This document shows, one piece after another, positions 42,307-50,903 of a stretch of DNA of 64,000 nucleotides (position 1 is its first letter; each line of letters opens with the position of its first letter). The stretch comes from Deltaproteobacteria bacterium. GTDB taxonomy: Bacteria; Desulfobacterota; Syntrophia; Syntrophales; UBA5619. Position numbers and translations under genes: made by a program. The stretch covers positions 1 to 64,000 of the forward strand of contig JAJFTY010000044.1 in assembly GCA_021372695.1 (NCBI GenBank). Direction: 5' to 3'. The notes beneath the pieces were generated by a model. That model was not told where the DNA came from and searched no databases. It saw only the letters and a program-made list of their open reading frames with translations.

Positions 42307-44466
42307 TCACTTCCCGGAACCTTCGGTGGGTTTGAGGATGATCCGGCAGTCGGCGACGGTCGCCCCCTTCCCTTCCTCGTGGACGAGGAGGGGGTTGATG
42401 TCCAGCTCGATGATCTCAGGGTGGTTGACGACCATGTCGGACAGCAACACCATGCTCTTTTCGAGGATCTCGACATCGCCCTTCGGGCGTCCCCGGAAGC
42501 CGGTAAAGAGCTTGTAGCCCTTGATCTCGCGGATCATCCGGTGCGCCTCGTCGCGGTCGATGGGGGCGAGGCGGAAGACGACATCCTTGAAAATTTCGAC
42601 GAAGATGCCGCCCAGCCCGAACATGATCAGGGGGCCGACCGCATAGCGGTTCATCCCGAGGATGACCTCGTCCCCCGGTACCGCCATCTTCTGCACCAGG
42701 ACCCCCTCCAGGAGGGCCGCAGGATCGTAGCTCTTCGCATTCGCGATGATCCGCGCGAAGGCCTTCTCGGCCTCCTGCTTCGTCTTGATGCCGACGACCA
42801 CGCCCCCCGCATCAGACTTATGGAGGATCTGGGGAGAGACGATCTTCATGACCACCGGCAGTCCGATCTCTTCTGCAATCTTCGCAGCCTCTGCTTCGTT
42901 CTTGGCGAGTTTCGTCGGCAGCGTGCTGAAGCCGTAGCACTTGAGGAGTTCCAGGCCGTCCAGTTCGCCAAGGTGCGTCCTCCCGGCCGCAAGGCAGCGT
43001 CGGATGACCGCCTCCGCGCCAGCCTTGTCGTGCGTGAGCGAGAACGGCGGGAGATGTTCGCGATTCAGCCAGTGCGAATATTTGTAGAGCGCCCCCAGTG
43101 CCTTGGCCGCGTCTTCGGGAAACTTGTAAACCGGATAGCCGTGTTCCTGGAGGTATTTCACACCGGCGGAGACATCGACCACCCCCATGAAACAGCAGAG
43201 AATCGGCTTGGGGGAGCGGCGGGCCACGCGGACGATCGCTTCAGCCGTGCCCAAGGCGTTCGTCATGGACTGCGGGGTGAGGATAACCAGCGCGCCGTCC
43301 ACCCCCTCATCCTTGATCACCGCTGAGAGGGCCATTTCGTAGCGGTCCGACGGGGCATCCCCGATGACGTCCACCGGATTATGGATGTTGGCCGTCGTGG
43401 GGAGGCAGTTGGCCAGTTCGTCGACTGTCGCCTGCGTGAACCTCGCCAGTTCCAGGTCGGAGGAGATGGTCATATCGGTCGCGAGGATCCCGGGCCCGCC
43501 GGCATTGGTCACGATGGCCACCCTTTTGCCGCTGGGGATCTTCCGCTTGGCCTTGCCCAGAGCGCTTTCGCGCTTGTAGGCAAAGGCGTTGGCAAAATCG
43601 AAAAGTTCGGAGATCGAGTCGACACGGATGATGCCGGCCTGCTTGAAAATGGCGTCGTAGATGGCCTCCGTCCCGGCCAGCGCGCCCGTGTGGGAGGCGG
43701 CCGCCTGGGCTCCGGCGCTGGTCCGTCCCGACTTGATGATCAGCACCGGTGTGGGGCGGTGGCCCGAGGTGATCTGCTTGACCGCATCGATGAACTCCTG
43801 CCCCTTGCGCAGCTCTTCGAGATAGAGAATGATGACCGCCGTATTGAAGTCTTCGTGGAGATAGAGCAGGAGATCCAGTTCGTCGACATCCGCCTTGTTG
43901 CCGATGGAGATGAACTTCGAGAAGCCGAAATCCCGGTCCGCAGCGAAATCGAGAACGGCCGTGCAGAGCGCCCCGCTCTGGGAGATGAACGATATGTTCC
44001 CGCAGGCGGGCATCCGTTTCGCGAAACTCGCGTTCAGGCTGACGCTGGGAACGGGATTGATCACCCCGAGGCAGTTGGGACCGACGAGCCGGACCTTGGC
44101 CTCCCGGCAACGGGCTACGATCTTGTTTTCGATCTCCAGCCCCTCGCCGCCGACCTCCCGGAAACCGGCGGAGACGATCACGATCCCCTTGACCCCCTTT
44201 TCGATCGACTCTTCCACGGCTGTGAGACAGGCGCGCGGCGGCAGGATGATGATGGAGAGATCCACTCTGTCGCCAATGGCCTTGATTGTGGGATAGGTCT
44301 TCACACTCAGGATCGACTTGGCCTTGGGGTTGACCGGGTAGAGGGTACCCTGGAAACCGCCCTGGAGGATGTTAGCGAAGATATCGTGCCCCACTTTGCC
44401 GGGGTTGTTGGAGGCGCCGATAATGGCTACGGATTCCGGTGAAAAGATGGCATCGAGACTATTCAT
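42307..44466 (-). CDS. ADP-forming acetate/acyl-CoA synthetase, fused alpha-beta
   Basis: The enzyme makes ATP from acyl-CoA, ADP and phosphate (or the reverse). The 719-residue chain holds the CoA-binding domain (IFSPESVAIIGASNNPGKVGHDI, residues 6-130), two ligase-CoA (succinyl-CoA synthetase-like) domains with the phosphohistidine in AAASHTGALAGTEAIYDAIFKQAG (near residue 255), and an ATP-grasp domain (GLPVVMKIVSPQILHKSDAGGVVVGI). The ATG at 44466 has AGAGG upstream. Fused chains of this layout occur in anaerobic bacteria and archaea, consistent with syntrophic or fermentative metabolism. The acyl substrate is unknown. Confidence 0.9.
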   Translation of the reverse strand: MNSLDAIFSPESVAIIGASNNPGKVGHDIFANILQGGFQGTLYPVNPKAKSILSVKTYPTIKAIGDRVDLSIIILPPRACLTAVEESIEKGVKGIVIVSAGFREVGGEGLEIENKIVARCREAKVRLVGPNCLGVINPVPSVSLNASFAKRMPACGNISFISQSGALCTAVLDFAADRDFGFSKFISIGNKADVDELDLLLYLHEDFNTAVIILYLEELRKGQEFIDAVKQITSGHRPTPVLIIKSGRTSAGAQAAASHTGALAGTEAIYDAIFKQAGIIRVDSISELFDFANAFAYKRESALGKAKRKIPSGKRVAIVTNAGGPGILATDMTISSDLELARFTQATVDELANCLPTTANIHNPVDVIGDAPSDRYEMALSAVIKDEGVDGALVILTPQSMTNALGTAEAIVRVARRSPKPILCCFMGVVDVSAGVKYLQEHGYPVYKFPEDAAKALGALYKYSHWLNREHLPPFSLTHDKAGAEAVIRRCLAAGRTHLGELDGLELLKCYGFSTLPTKLAKNEAEAAKIAEEIGLPVVMKIVSPQILHKSDAGGVVVGIKTKQEAEKAFARIIANAKSYDPAALLEGVLVQKMAVPGDEVILGMNRYAVGPLIMFGLGGIFVEIFKDVVFRLAPIDRDEAHRMIREIKGYKLFTGFRGRPKGDVEILEKSMVLLSDMVVNHPEIIELDINPLLVHEEGKGATVADCRIILKPTEGSGK

Positions 44467-44665
44467 CCTCTTATTTCCTTTCTTTCGGGAAGCCCGTTTT
44501 CCAACCATTCCGGAAGGGCACCCGGTTAGCGAATGCGTCCGGATTATCGGCCACTGCATCACGAGTGTCAAGAAAAACCTCCCATGCTGCCGGGAAATGG
44601 CAAAAAGAAGAAAAGGATTGCTGCATCTCTCAAAAGCCGCTACAACATTCGCCGAACGGAGCGGC

Positions 44666-45493
44666 ATGGGCATGTCATTGGGGGATGGCGGATTGAGGCA
44701 GAGCGACCGTGGGAGGTTGACGGACCCGGAATACGTCCGGGCCATCGATCTTTCCCGCAGGATCGCCGTCGAGGTCGGGACGCCGCGTTTCTATCTGGAG
44801 CGGGAGCGGGAGGTTGCCCTGTCCCGGGAGCTCTGCGTCTCGGACCCGCTTCTCGACGAAGCGCGACGGATCGTCGAGGAGCGCGGGGATCGTATCGGCC
44901 ACGGTCTCACCCATGTCCGGAAAGTGGCCATCGATGCCGGCGCGCTGATACTCATCGAAAAGGCGGGCGAACTCCCCGGTGACCGCGTCCGGCGGCTTGT
45001 GCTGCTGGCACACCTGGCGGGGCTCTTTCACGACATCCGGCGATCCGAGAAGAACCACGCCGAGCGAGGAGCCGATGAGGCGGCAGGGCTGCTCGCTGCC
45101 TTCCCGCTTCAGGATGACGAACGCCGCGAGATCGCCGATGCCATCCGGAACCATGAAGCCTTCCGGCCCTCTCGAAGCCATCCCGGCCTTGCGGAACATC
45201 TCCTCTCCGATGCCCTCTACGACGCGGATAAATTCCGCTGGGGACCCGACAACTTTACCGAAACCCTCTGGGCGATGATCATCCCCCGCGGCATTCCCCT
45301 GCGGGCACTCCTGCCACGATTTCTCTCCGGGATGGAGGGGATTCGCAAGATCCGGGGGAGCTTCCGGACGGCAACGGGACGCGACTACGGCCCGGATTTC
45401 ATCGACCGCGGCCTGGCCATCGGCCAGCAACTCTACAAAGAACTGACTGCACAAAAAAATATCCCCCAGGGGATCTCCCCCGGGGGAAACTGA
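44666..45493 (+). CDS. HD-domain protein
   Basis: A 275-residue protein with an HD phosphohydrolase domain: GHGLTHVRKVAIDAGAL (first His), LVLLAHLAGLFHDIRRSEKNHAERGADEAA (the HD pair at FHDI, then the His of the metal site) and ADAIRNHEAFRPS. DALYDADKFRWGPDN gives the final Asp. Such proteins hydrolyse nucleotides or nucleic acid phosphates; the substrate is not known. The start (ATG 44666, GGAG upstream) is chosen over several upstream in-frame starts that overlap the divergent acyl-CoA synthetase region. Confidence 0.8.
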   Translation: MGMSLGDGGLRQSDRGRLTDPEYVRAIDLSRRIAVEVGTPRFYLEREREVALSRELCVSDPLLDEARRIVEERGDRIGHGLTHVRKVAIDAGALILIEKAGELPGDRVRRLVLLAHLAGLFHDIRRSEKNHAERGADEAAGLLAAFPLQDDERREIADAIRNHEAFRPSRSHPGLAEHLLSDALYDADKFRWGPDNFTETLWAMIIPRGIPLRALLPRFLSGMEGIRKIRGSFRTATGRDYGPDFIDRGLAIGQQLYKELTAQKNIPQGISPGGN

Positions 45494-45503
45494 GCCGATC
45501 CGT

Positions 45504-45905
45504 TCACTCCGTTCGGACGGTGATCTTTTTGACCTCGGCCTGCGGCGCCTTGCGCAGCGTCAGTCTGAGGACCCCATTCTTCACGACCGCTTCGATCCGC
45601 TCGCGGTCCACCTCATCCGAGATGGTGAAAACCCTTTCATAATCGCCCACATCGTACTCGGAATAGGCGATGCTGCGGCCCGGGAATTCCTGCGGTGCAA
45701 CCGTTCCCGAGAGGGTGAGGATATTCTTCTCCAAAGTCACCTCGACCGATTTTTCGTCCGCCCCGGGAATATCGGCATACATCACCATGGCGTCGCCGGT
45801 CTCGATGATGTCCACTTTCGGCACATACACCTTCTTGTTCCGGGTCCTCTCCATCTCCGCGGGAGTCTGCGCAGGTATCTTCTGATATTCTACCTTGTTT
45901 TCCAT
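45504..45905 (-). CDS. Hsp20/alpha-crystallin small heat-shock protein
   Basis: The 133-residue chaperone has an alpha-crystallin domain: VDIIETGDAMVMYADIPGADEKSVEVTLEKNILTLSG is continuous here, then YERVFTISDEVDRERIEAVVKNGVLRLTLRKA with the NGVLxLxLxK ending. It binds unfolding proteins without ATP. It is 12 bases after a second Hsp20 gene with which it is probably co-transcribed, a common tandem arrangement in deltaproteobacteria. Confidence 0.92.
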   Translation of the reverse strand: MENKVEYQKIPAQTPAEMERTRNKKVYVPKVDIIETGDAMVMYADIPGADEKSVEVTLEKNILTLSGTVAPQEFPGRSIAYSEYDVGDYERVFTISDEVDRERIEAVVKNGVLRLTLRKAPQAEVKKITVRTE

Positions 45906-45917
45906 CGTTTCACCCCC

Positions 45918-46361
45918 TCACTCGCTCATGACCGAAATCTTTCTCGGCTTGTCCGCTTCCGCTCGCGGCAGTGTAATCCTGAGAACGCCCTTCTCGTACT
46001 TGGCATCAACCTTTCCCGCCTCCACGTGAAAAGGCAACTGCAGCGAACGGGTAAATCGTCCGTGGCTCCTCTCCTGACGATGGTAATTCTCACCCTCCTT
46101 CAGGGGCTCCGCCTCGCGGCTGCCACTGATGGTCAGCGTGTCCCCGACGACGGATACGTCCACCCTCTCCGGGTCCACACCCGGCAGTTCCGCCGTGACG
46201 ACCACATCGGACTCGCCCACCCAGGCGTTCACGGGCGGGACCTCCGGATTCAGGGGTTGCCCCAGCCCCGAGAAAATACGACTCATCTCCCCCTGCAGTC
46301 GCTGCATCTCCCGCAGGGGATCCATTCTACCGCCGAACCTCCACATTGCTGGTCCAAACAT
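45918..46361 (-). CDS. Hsp20/alpha-crystallin small heat-shock protein
   Basis: This 147-residue small heat-shock protein is the first of the tandem pair. Its domain includes VVVTAELPGVDPERVDVSVVGDTLTISG, YHRQERSHGRFTRSLQLPFHVEAGKVDAKYEKGVLRITLPRAE and the short C-terminal tail KPRKISVM with the IxV-like oligomerisation motif. It lies behind a good TTGACA/TACATT promoter and a 120-base leader with hairpins. Confidence 0.92.
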   Translation of the reverse strand: MFGPAMWRFGGRMDPLREMQRLQGEMSRIFSGLGQPLNPEVPPVNAWVGESDVVVTAELPGVDPERVDVSVVGDTLTISGSREAEPLKEGENYHRQERSHGRFTRSLQLPFHVEAGKVDAKYEKGVLRITLPRAEADKPRKISVMSE

Positions 46362-46407
46362 AATCTTTCACCTCCATAAGATTTTGATTCGATTCCCAGA
46401 ATCGAAT
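46362..46407 (-). promoter_or_regulatory. Structured leader of the Hsp20 operon
   Basis: A perfect 9-bp inverted repeat (ATTCGATTC, 46387-46395, and GAATCGAAT, 46399-46407) and a second one (AATCTT/AAGATT, 46362-46367 and 46378-46383) lie in the leader. The second brackets the Shine-Dalgarno GGAGGT. A thermosensing leader (ROSE-like) or an operator are possibilities. Confidence 0.4.
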
Positions 46408-46487
46408 GATCAATCCAAATCGTCGGCCGGAGGAACGCTCACACATCCAAGAACCTGATATCGCTTGGTTCATTCCGGCTTGCCCGT

Positions 46488-46515
46488 AATGTAGACATCG
46501 ATTTCGGGTTGTCAA
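46488..46515 (-). promoter_or_regulatory. Promoter of the Hsp20 operon
   Basis: On the minus strand TTGACA (46515-46510) and TACATT (46493-46488) are separated by 16 bases, about 130 bases upstream of the first Hsp20 start. Confidence 0.6.
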
Positions 46516-46560
46516 GAAAGGGAGGGAGAGGCAAAGCGGGATCAGAGGATGCGCTCTCGG

Positions 46561-47370
46561 TCAACAGCCGGTCGGGAAGCGGTAGAGGGGATCGGTAGCA
46601 GCCAGCACCCCCGAGATTTCGGGATGGATCAAGCCGTTGGACGCCAGGATGAGTGACGATTCGAACGTGAAGGGGCCGCCTGGCAGGTCGGTCACCATGC
46701 CGCCCGCCTCTTCCACCAGGAGCCATCCCGCCGCGATATCCCAGGGCGCGAGCTTCAGCTCCCAGAAACCATCGAAGCGGCCCGCCGCCAGGTAGGCCAG
46801 GTCGAGCGCAGCCGAACCGACCCTGCGGACCGCCTGACTCTTCAAGACCATGGCCTCGAAGTAATTCATGTTGTTGTTCGGGTTCGACCGGAGATCGTAT
46901 GGGAATCCGGTGGCCAGGAGGCTTCGCGACAGTTCCGCCGCCCGGGAGACAGCCAGGCGCCGGCCGTTCAGGAAGGCGCCTGCGCCCTTCTCCGCGATGA
47001 ACATCTCTTCCAGCATGGGGTTGTAGACGGCGCCCAAACGGATCGATCCTTCGACCTCAAGGGCGATGGAGACGCTGAATACCGGAAATCCGTGGGCGTA
47101 GTTCGTCGTGCCGTCGAGCGGATCGACGATCCAGCGGAATGGCGATCCGTGTGCGATCGCCGGCGACTCCTCCGTCAGGATATCATGATCGGAAAAGGAT
47201 CCCAGGATCCTCTCCACGATCAGTTCCTCGGAGAGGCGGTCCGCCTCCGTGACCAGGTTGACCTCCCCTTTGTACCCGATGGTATGGTGGTCGCCGATCT
47301 TCTCCCGGAGGAGTACCCCCGCCTCGCGAGCGGTCGCTTCGATGAATTCCCGGTACAGAGACATGACCAT
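46561..47370 (-). CDS. suhB: Inositol monophosphatase family protein
   Basis: A 269-residue Mg-dependent phosphatase: NLVTEADRLSEELIVERI, FSDHDILTEES (metal Glu) and FRWIVDPLDGTTNYAHGFPVFSVS (the WxVDPxDGT metal-binding motif) near residue 80. The second signature is WELKLAPWDIAAGWLLVEEAGG (WDxAAGxLLVxEAGG). These are typical of SuhB/IMPase. It may dephosphorylate inositol-1-phosphate or related sugars, or assist ribosome biogenesis as SuhB does. ATG 47370 is chosen for the GGAG spacing; a GTG three codons upstream is possible. Confidence 0.9.
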   Translation of the reverse strand: MVMSLYREFIEATAREAGVLLREKIGDHHTIGYKGEVNLVTEADRLSEELIVERILGSFSDHDILTEESPAIAHGSPFRWIVDPLDGTTNYAHGFPVFSVSIALEVEGSIRLGAVYNPMLEEMFIAEKGAGAFLNGRRLAVSRAAELSRSLLATGFPYDLRSNPNNNMNYFEAMVLKSQAVRRVGSAALDLAYLAAGRFDGFWELKLAPWDIAAGWLLVEEAGGMVTDLPGGPFTFESSLILASNGLIHPEISGVLAATDPLYRFPTGC

Positions 47371-47531
47371 CTGCTTCACTCCGACTTTTTGGGCGCAATC
47401 TCAGCATAAAAGAGGATAAAAAACCAGCGCGAACTGACCGGGATCGCGGCCGCCGGGCGCCGACGATCTTTCTATTGCGCGTCCGCCGAAATGGTGTTAA
47501 GAATGCCCACAAATTACAAGAGGATCAGCGG

Positions 47532-48437
47532 ATGGATGAGCAGATGAAGCCCGATAGAGCGCCTGAGGAAACCGCCCCGGACCTGAAGACCGTCCGGGAA
47601 ACCCGAGGTCTCACCCTGCAGGAGATCTTTGAGACGAGCCGGGTGAGCCTCGAAAATCTCGCGGCTGTGGAAAACGGCGATTTCCACCGCCTCCCTCCAC
47701 CTGTTTATGCGCGTAATTTCATTCGCAAATACGCACAGGCCATCGGGGTCGATGCCAAGCCGATCCTGGGCCGCTATGAAAAATATCTGGAAGGCCTCAA
47801 ACCTCCCCAGGAGGGTGCGGAGGTCCGGAAGCCCTGGCCGGAAACCGATCGACGCTACCGTTTCCTGTTCATGAGCCTTGCCGCCGTGATCGTCGCCGGG
47901 ATCCTGGTTTCGATCCTCTTCCTCTATGATCAGGCCGAAAAACCGTCTGCCCCGACCCCTGCCCTCCAATCTCCGCCGGCAAAGGAGATGCCCGCTTCCG
48001 CCCCCGTGACGGAGCCCGCGGCACCGGCCCCTCCGACGGCAACCGAACCGGCCCCGGCCGCTATCCCGGCCACCCCCGTGTCCCCCGCACAAGCCCCGTC
48101 GCCAGCCTCCGCGCCCACGTTAACACCGGCGCCGGATCCGGCGGCAAAGGCGGCTCTACCGCCGGCGGGCGCGGGAAAGATGTACCATCTCATCATCGAG
48201 GCCCGTGAGCTGACCTGGATCCGGATCACCGAAGACCGTAATCCCTCCTATCAGGCCCTCCTCAAGCCGGGCGACCGGATGGAACGGATGGCCTCCGAAT
48301 TCTTCCAGCTCGACATTGGAAATGCGGGAGGACTCAACATGACCTTCGATGGGAAACCGCTGGGAAGCCTCGGGAAGCCGGGACAGATCATACACCTGCG
48401 CTTGCCGGAAAGGGGATCGGAGAGAAAAACACCCTGA
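47532..48437 (+). CDS. RodZ-like HTH membrane protein
   Basis: A 301-residue protein with an N-terminal HTH_25 domain (LKTVRETRGLTLQEIFETSRVSLENLAAVENGDFHRLPPPVYARNF, continuous here, residues 18-65). A transmembrane helix follows near 118-140 (LFMSLAAVIVAGILVSILFLY), then a Pro/Ala-rich spacer and a C-terminal DUF4115-like beta domain (YHLIIEARELTWIRITEDR, DRMERMASEFFQLDIGNAGGLNMTF). That layout is RodZ, which links MreB to the wall machinery. A small tatA follows. Confidence 0.85.
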   Translation: MDEQMKPDRAPEETAPDLKTVRETRGLTLQEIFETSRVSLENLAAVENGDFHRLPPPVYARNFIRKYAQAIGVDAKPILGRYEKYLEGLKPPQEGAEVRKPWPETDRRYRFLFMSLAAVIVAGILVSILFLYDQAEKPSAPTPALQSPPAKEMPASAPVTEPAAPAPPTATEPAPAAIPATPVSPAQAPSPASAPTLTPAPDPAAKAALPPAGAGKMYHLIIEARELTWIRITEDRNPSYQALLKPGDRMERMASEFFQLDIGNAGGLNMTFDGKPLGSLGKPGQIIHLRLPERGSERKTP

Positions 48438-48514
48438 AGAAGATGGCATTTGACAATGCAGGGTCGATCGTCTAGAATCTCCTTCAAGAAAAGAAAGAAA
48501 GAGGCCGGAAACAT

Positions 48515-48709
48515 ATGTTTGGAATAGGCATGCCAGAACTGTTGATCATCCTGGTGATCATCCTGATCATCTTCGGCGCCGGCAAACTCCCGGAGATCGG
48601 CGGCGCACTCGGCCGGGGGATCAAGAACTTCAAGAAGGCTACCCGCGAGCCGAACGAAATCGACGTGACACCGCCCCCCGAGAAGAAGCCGGACGAAAAG
48701 AAGGTCTGA
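48515..48709 (+). CDS. tatA: Sec-independent protein translocase subunit TatA
   Basis: A 64-residue TatA/E. One N-terminal membrane helix ([22 protein letters not shown]) leads into the conserved hinge [17 protein letters not shown], an amphipathic helix KNFKKA and a short charged tail. It forms the translocation ring for folded proteins. tatB/C are not in the window. Confidence 0.95.
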   Translation: MFGIGMPELLIILVIILIIFGAGKLPEIGGALGRGIKNFKKATREPNEIDVTPPPEKKPDEKKV

Positions 48710-48717
48710 AACTCTAC

Positions 48718-49131
48718 CTAAAAGGGAACGTCCTCGTCGGAGAGCGGTGCGTCCGCTGCGGAATGGGAGATAGGCGGCTCGTCCGCGGCATCTCCGCCCC
48801 GCTGGCTTTTCGAATCGAGCATCCGCATATCCGAGGCAATGATTTCGGTCGTGTAGCGCTTGACCCCCTCTTTGTCTTCCCATGACTGGGTCCGGATGCG
48901 CCCCTCCACAAAGACCAGTTTCCCTTTGACGAGGAACTTGCCACAGATCTCGGCCAGTTTCCCGAAGGTCACAATCCGGTGCCATTCGGTCGTTTTCACC
49001 CGCTCCCCGCTCTTGTCTTTCCTCTGTTCGTCCGTTGCCAGCGTGAAATTGGTGATCATCATGCCGTCCGGCGTGTACCTCACCTCCGGATCCTTTCCCA
49101 GCCTGCCCACCAGGATTGCCTTGTTGATCAT
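48718..49131 (-). CDS. ssb: Single-stranded DNA-binding protein
   Basis: The 137-residue SSB has the OB-fold signature MINKAILVGRLGKDPEVRYTPDG, FTLATDEQ, TEWHRIVTFGKLAEICGKFLVKGKLVFVEGRI and RTQSWEDKEGVKRYTTEI. The acidic tail ends LSDEDVPF, the usual DDIPF-like partner-binding tip. The start at 49131 is set by family alignment. Transcribed opposite to tatA and lysS. Confidence 0.95.
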   Translation of the reverse strand: MINKAILVGRLGKDPEVRYTPDGMMITNFTLATDEQRKDKSGERVKTTEWHRIVTFGKLAEICGKFLVKGKLVFVEGRIRTQSWEDKEGVKRYTTEIIASDMRMLDSKSQRGGDAADEPPISHSAADAPLSDEDVPF

Positions 49132-49285
49132 GTCTCGTCTCCCTTCGTAATTGCGATCGCGGTGGCCGATCATACACAAGTCGGGATGGTTGCGCAATGT
49201 GGAAATGAGATCCGCAGGCGCACTGCGACCTGGCGCTCAACCCGCAGTCCCGGCCTTGGAGACGGGCAGCGGGCGCAAATCGTGC

Positions 49286-49313
49286 TTGACTAATGCGGAA
49301 AAAAAAATTAAGT
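49286..49313 (+). promoter_or_regulatory. Candidate promoter of lysS
   Basis: TTGACT (49286-49291) and TTAAGT (49308-49313) are spaced by 16 bases. A start of transcription near 49320 would exclude ATG 49293 as translation start. Confidence 0.45.
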
Positions 49314-49355
49314 CAAATTCACTTTATAAAGAAGATGGACGAGGTACGGAAATTC

Positions 49356-50864
49356 ATGCCAGAAGAGCAAAGGGACAAAGAAGAAAGCGAACTTTTGAAG
49401 AAACGCCGGGAAAAGATCGACTCCCTGAGGACGGACGGAATCGACCTCTATCCCAACGATGTCCGGGTCGCGGATACCACCGCGTCGATCGGCGATCGCT
49501 TCGGGGCCATGAGCCCGGAAGAGTTGGAAAAGGTCACGGAACGATTCACCCTGGCGGGCCGCCTGATGGCCGTCCGTGATTTCGGGAAGGGCGCTTTCAT
49601 CAGCATCCAGGACCGCAAGGGCCGCCTTCAGGCATTTCTCCGCAAAAACCAGCTGGGCGAAAAGGGCTTTGCGCTGTTCAAACGGCTCGACATCGGCGAC
49701 GTCGTCTGGATCGCCGGAAGGGTCTTCAAGACCCGGACCGGAGAACTGACCATCGACGTGGAGGAAAACGGCCTCCGGCTGCTCTCCAAATCGCTTCGTC
49801 CCCTCCCGGAAAAGTGGCACGGCCTCACCGATGTGGAGATCCGGTACCGTCAGCGCCATCTCGACCTGATCGTCAACCCCGAAGTGCGCAAGGTGTTTCA
49901 CCTGCGGAGCCGAATCATCAGCCTGATACGCCGGTTCATGGAGGAGCGGGACTTCCTCGAAGTGGAAACCCCGATGATGCAGCCCAAGGCCGGGGGCGCC
50001 GTCGCCCGACCTTTCAAGACACACCACAACGCCCTGGGGATGAACCTCTTTCTCCGCATCGCCCCCGAGCTCTACCTCAAGCGCTTGGTCACGGGCGGTC
50101 TCGAGCGCGTCTTCGAGATCAACCGCAACTTCCGGAACGAGGGGATCTCCACTTTCCACAACCCCGAGTTCACGATGATGGAGTTCTACCAGGCCTATGC
50201 CACCTACGAAGACCTGATGAACCTGACAGAGGAACTCTTCGTCTTTGTCGTCCGGGAGCTCTTCGACTCCAACCGATTCTGCTATCAGGGTAACGAGATC
50301 GACCTGACGCGCCCCTGGCGGCGGCTCACCGTCCGCGATGCCGTCGTCCAGCTCGGCGGCGTCGATGCGGCCCTGCTCGACGATCCCGGCCGGCTGGCCG
50401 AACAGGCGCGGAAGATGGGGGTCGAGGTGAAGGAGAGCGACCCGCCCGGAAAGGTGATGATGGCCATCTTCGATGAGACGGTGGAGAAGAAGCTCATCCA
50501 GCCGACCTTCATCACCCATTATCCCGTGGATGTCTCACCCCTCTCCCGCCGTTCCGCCACGGATCCTTCGCTGACGGACCGCTTCGAACTTTACATCTGC
50601 GGCAGAGAGATCGCGAACGCCTTCTCTGAACTGAACGACCCTGTCGACCAGCGAGGAAGGTTCGAGATGCAGCTCAAAGAGAGGGAAGCAGGAGATCTCG
50701 AGGCCCACGAGATGGACGAAGATTACATCGCCGCCCTCGAATGCGGCATGCCGCCGACTGCGGGCGAGGGAATCGGCATCGACCGGCTCGTCATGCTCTT
50801 GACCGACTCCGCATCCATCCGCGACGTGATCCTCTTTCCGCTTTTGCGGGCGCGGGAAGAGTGA
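49356..50864 (+). CDS. lysS: Lysyl-tRNA synthetase (class II)
   Basis: LysS charges tRNA-Lys. From ATG 49356 the protein is 502 residues. It has the OB-fold anticodon domain ([32 protein letters not shown]) and the class II core with motif 2 ([32 protein letters not shown]) and motif 3 ([26 protein letters not shown]). ATG 49293 and 49335 are also in frame, but 49293 lies upstream of the likely transcription start. Lysine is also the sole precursor of pyrrolysine, but there is no sign of linkage. It begins the lol/bam/lpx gene series. Confidence 0.93.
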   Translation: MPEEQRDKEESELLKKRREKIDSLRTDGIDLYPNDVRVADTTASIGDRFGAMSPEELEKVTERFTLAGRLMAVRDFGKGAFISIQDRKGRLQAFLRKNQLGEKGFALFKRLDIGDVVWIAGRVFKTRTGELTIDVEENGLRLLSKSLRPLPEKWHGLTDVEIRYRQRHLDLIVNPEVRKVFHLRSRIISLIRRFMEERDFLEVETPMMQPKAGGAVARPFKTHHNALGMNLFLRIAPELYLKRLVTGGLERVFEINRNFRNEGISTFHNPEFTMMEFYQAYATYEDLMNLTEELFVFVVRELFDSNRFCYQGNEIDLTRPWRRLTVRDAVVQLGGVDAALLDDPGRLAEQARKMGVEVKESDPPGKVMMAIFDETVEKKLIQPTFITHYPVDVSPLSRRSATDPSLTDRFELYICGREIANAFSELNDPVDQRGRFEMQLKEREAGDLEAHEMDEDYIAALECGMPPTAGEGIGIDRLVMLLTDSASIRDVILFPLLRAREE

Positions 50865-50903
50865 CAGCCCCGGGGCAAGCGACCACAGCGAGAACACCCA
50901 TCG

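Noticed and set aside
45464..45492. C/G-rich symmetrical run near the end of the HD gene as a terminator
   Set aside because: It lies inside the coding frame and no T-run follows on either strand.
49308..50519. Long minus-strand frame opposite lysS
   Set aside because: Antisense shadow of a clear lysyl-tRNA synthetase.
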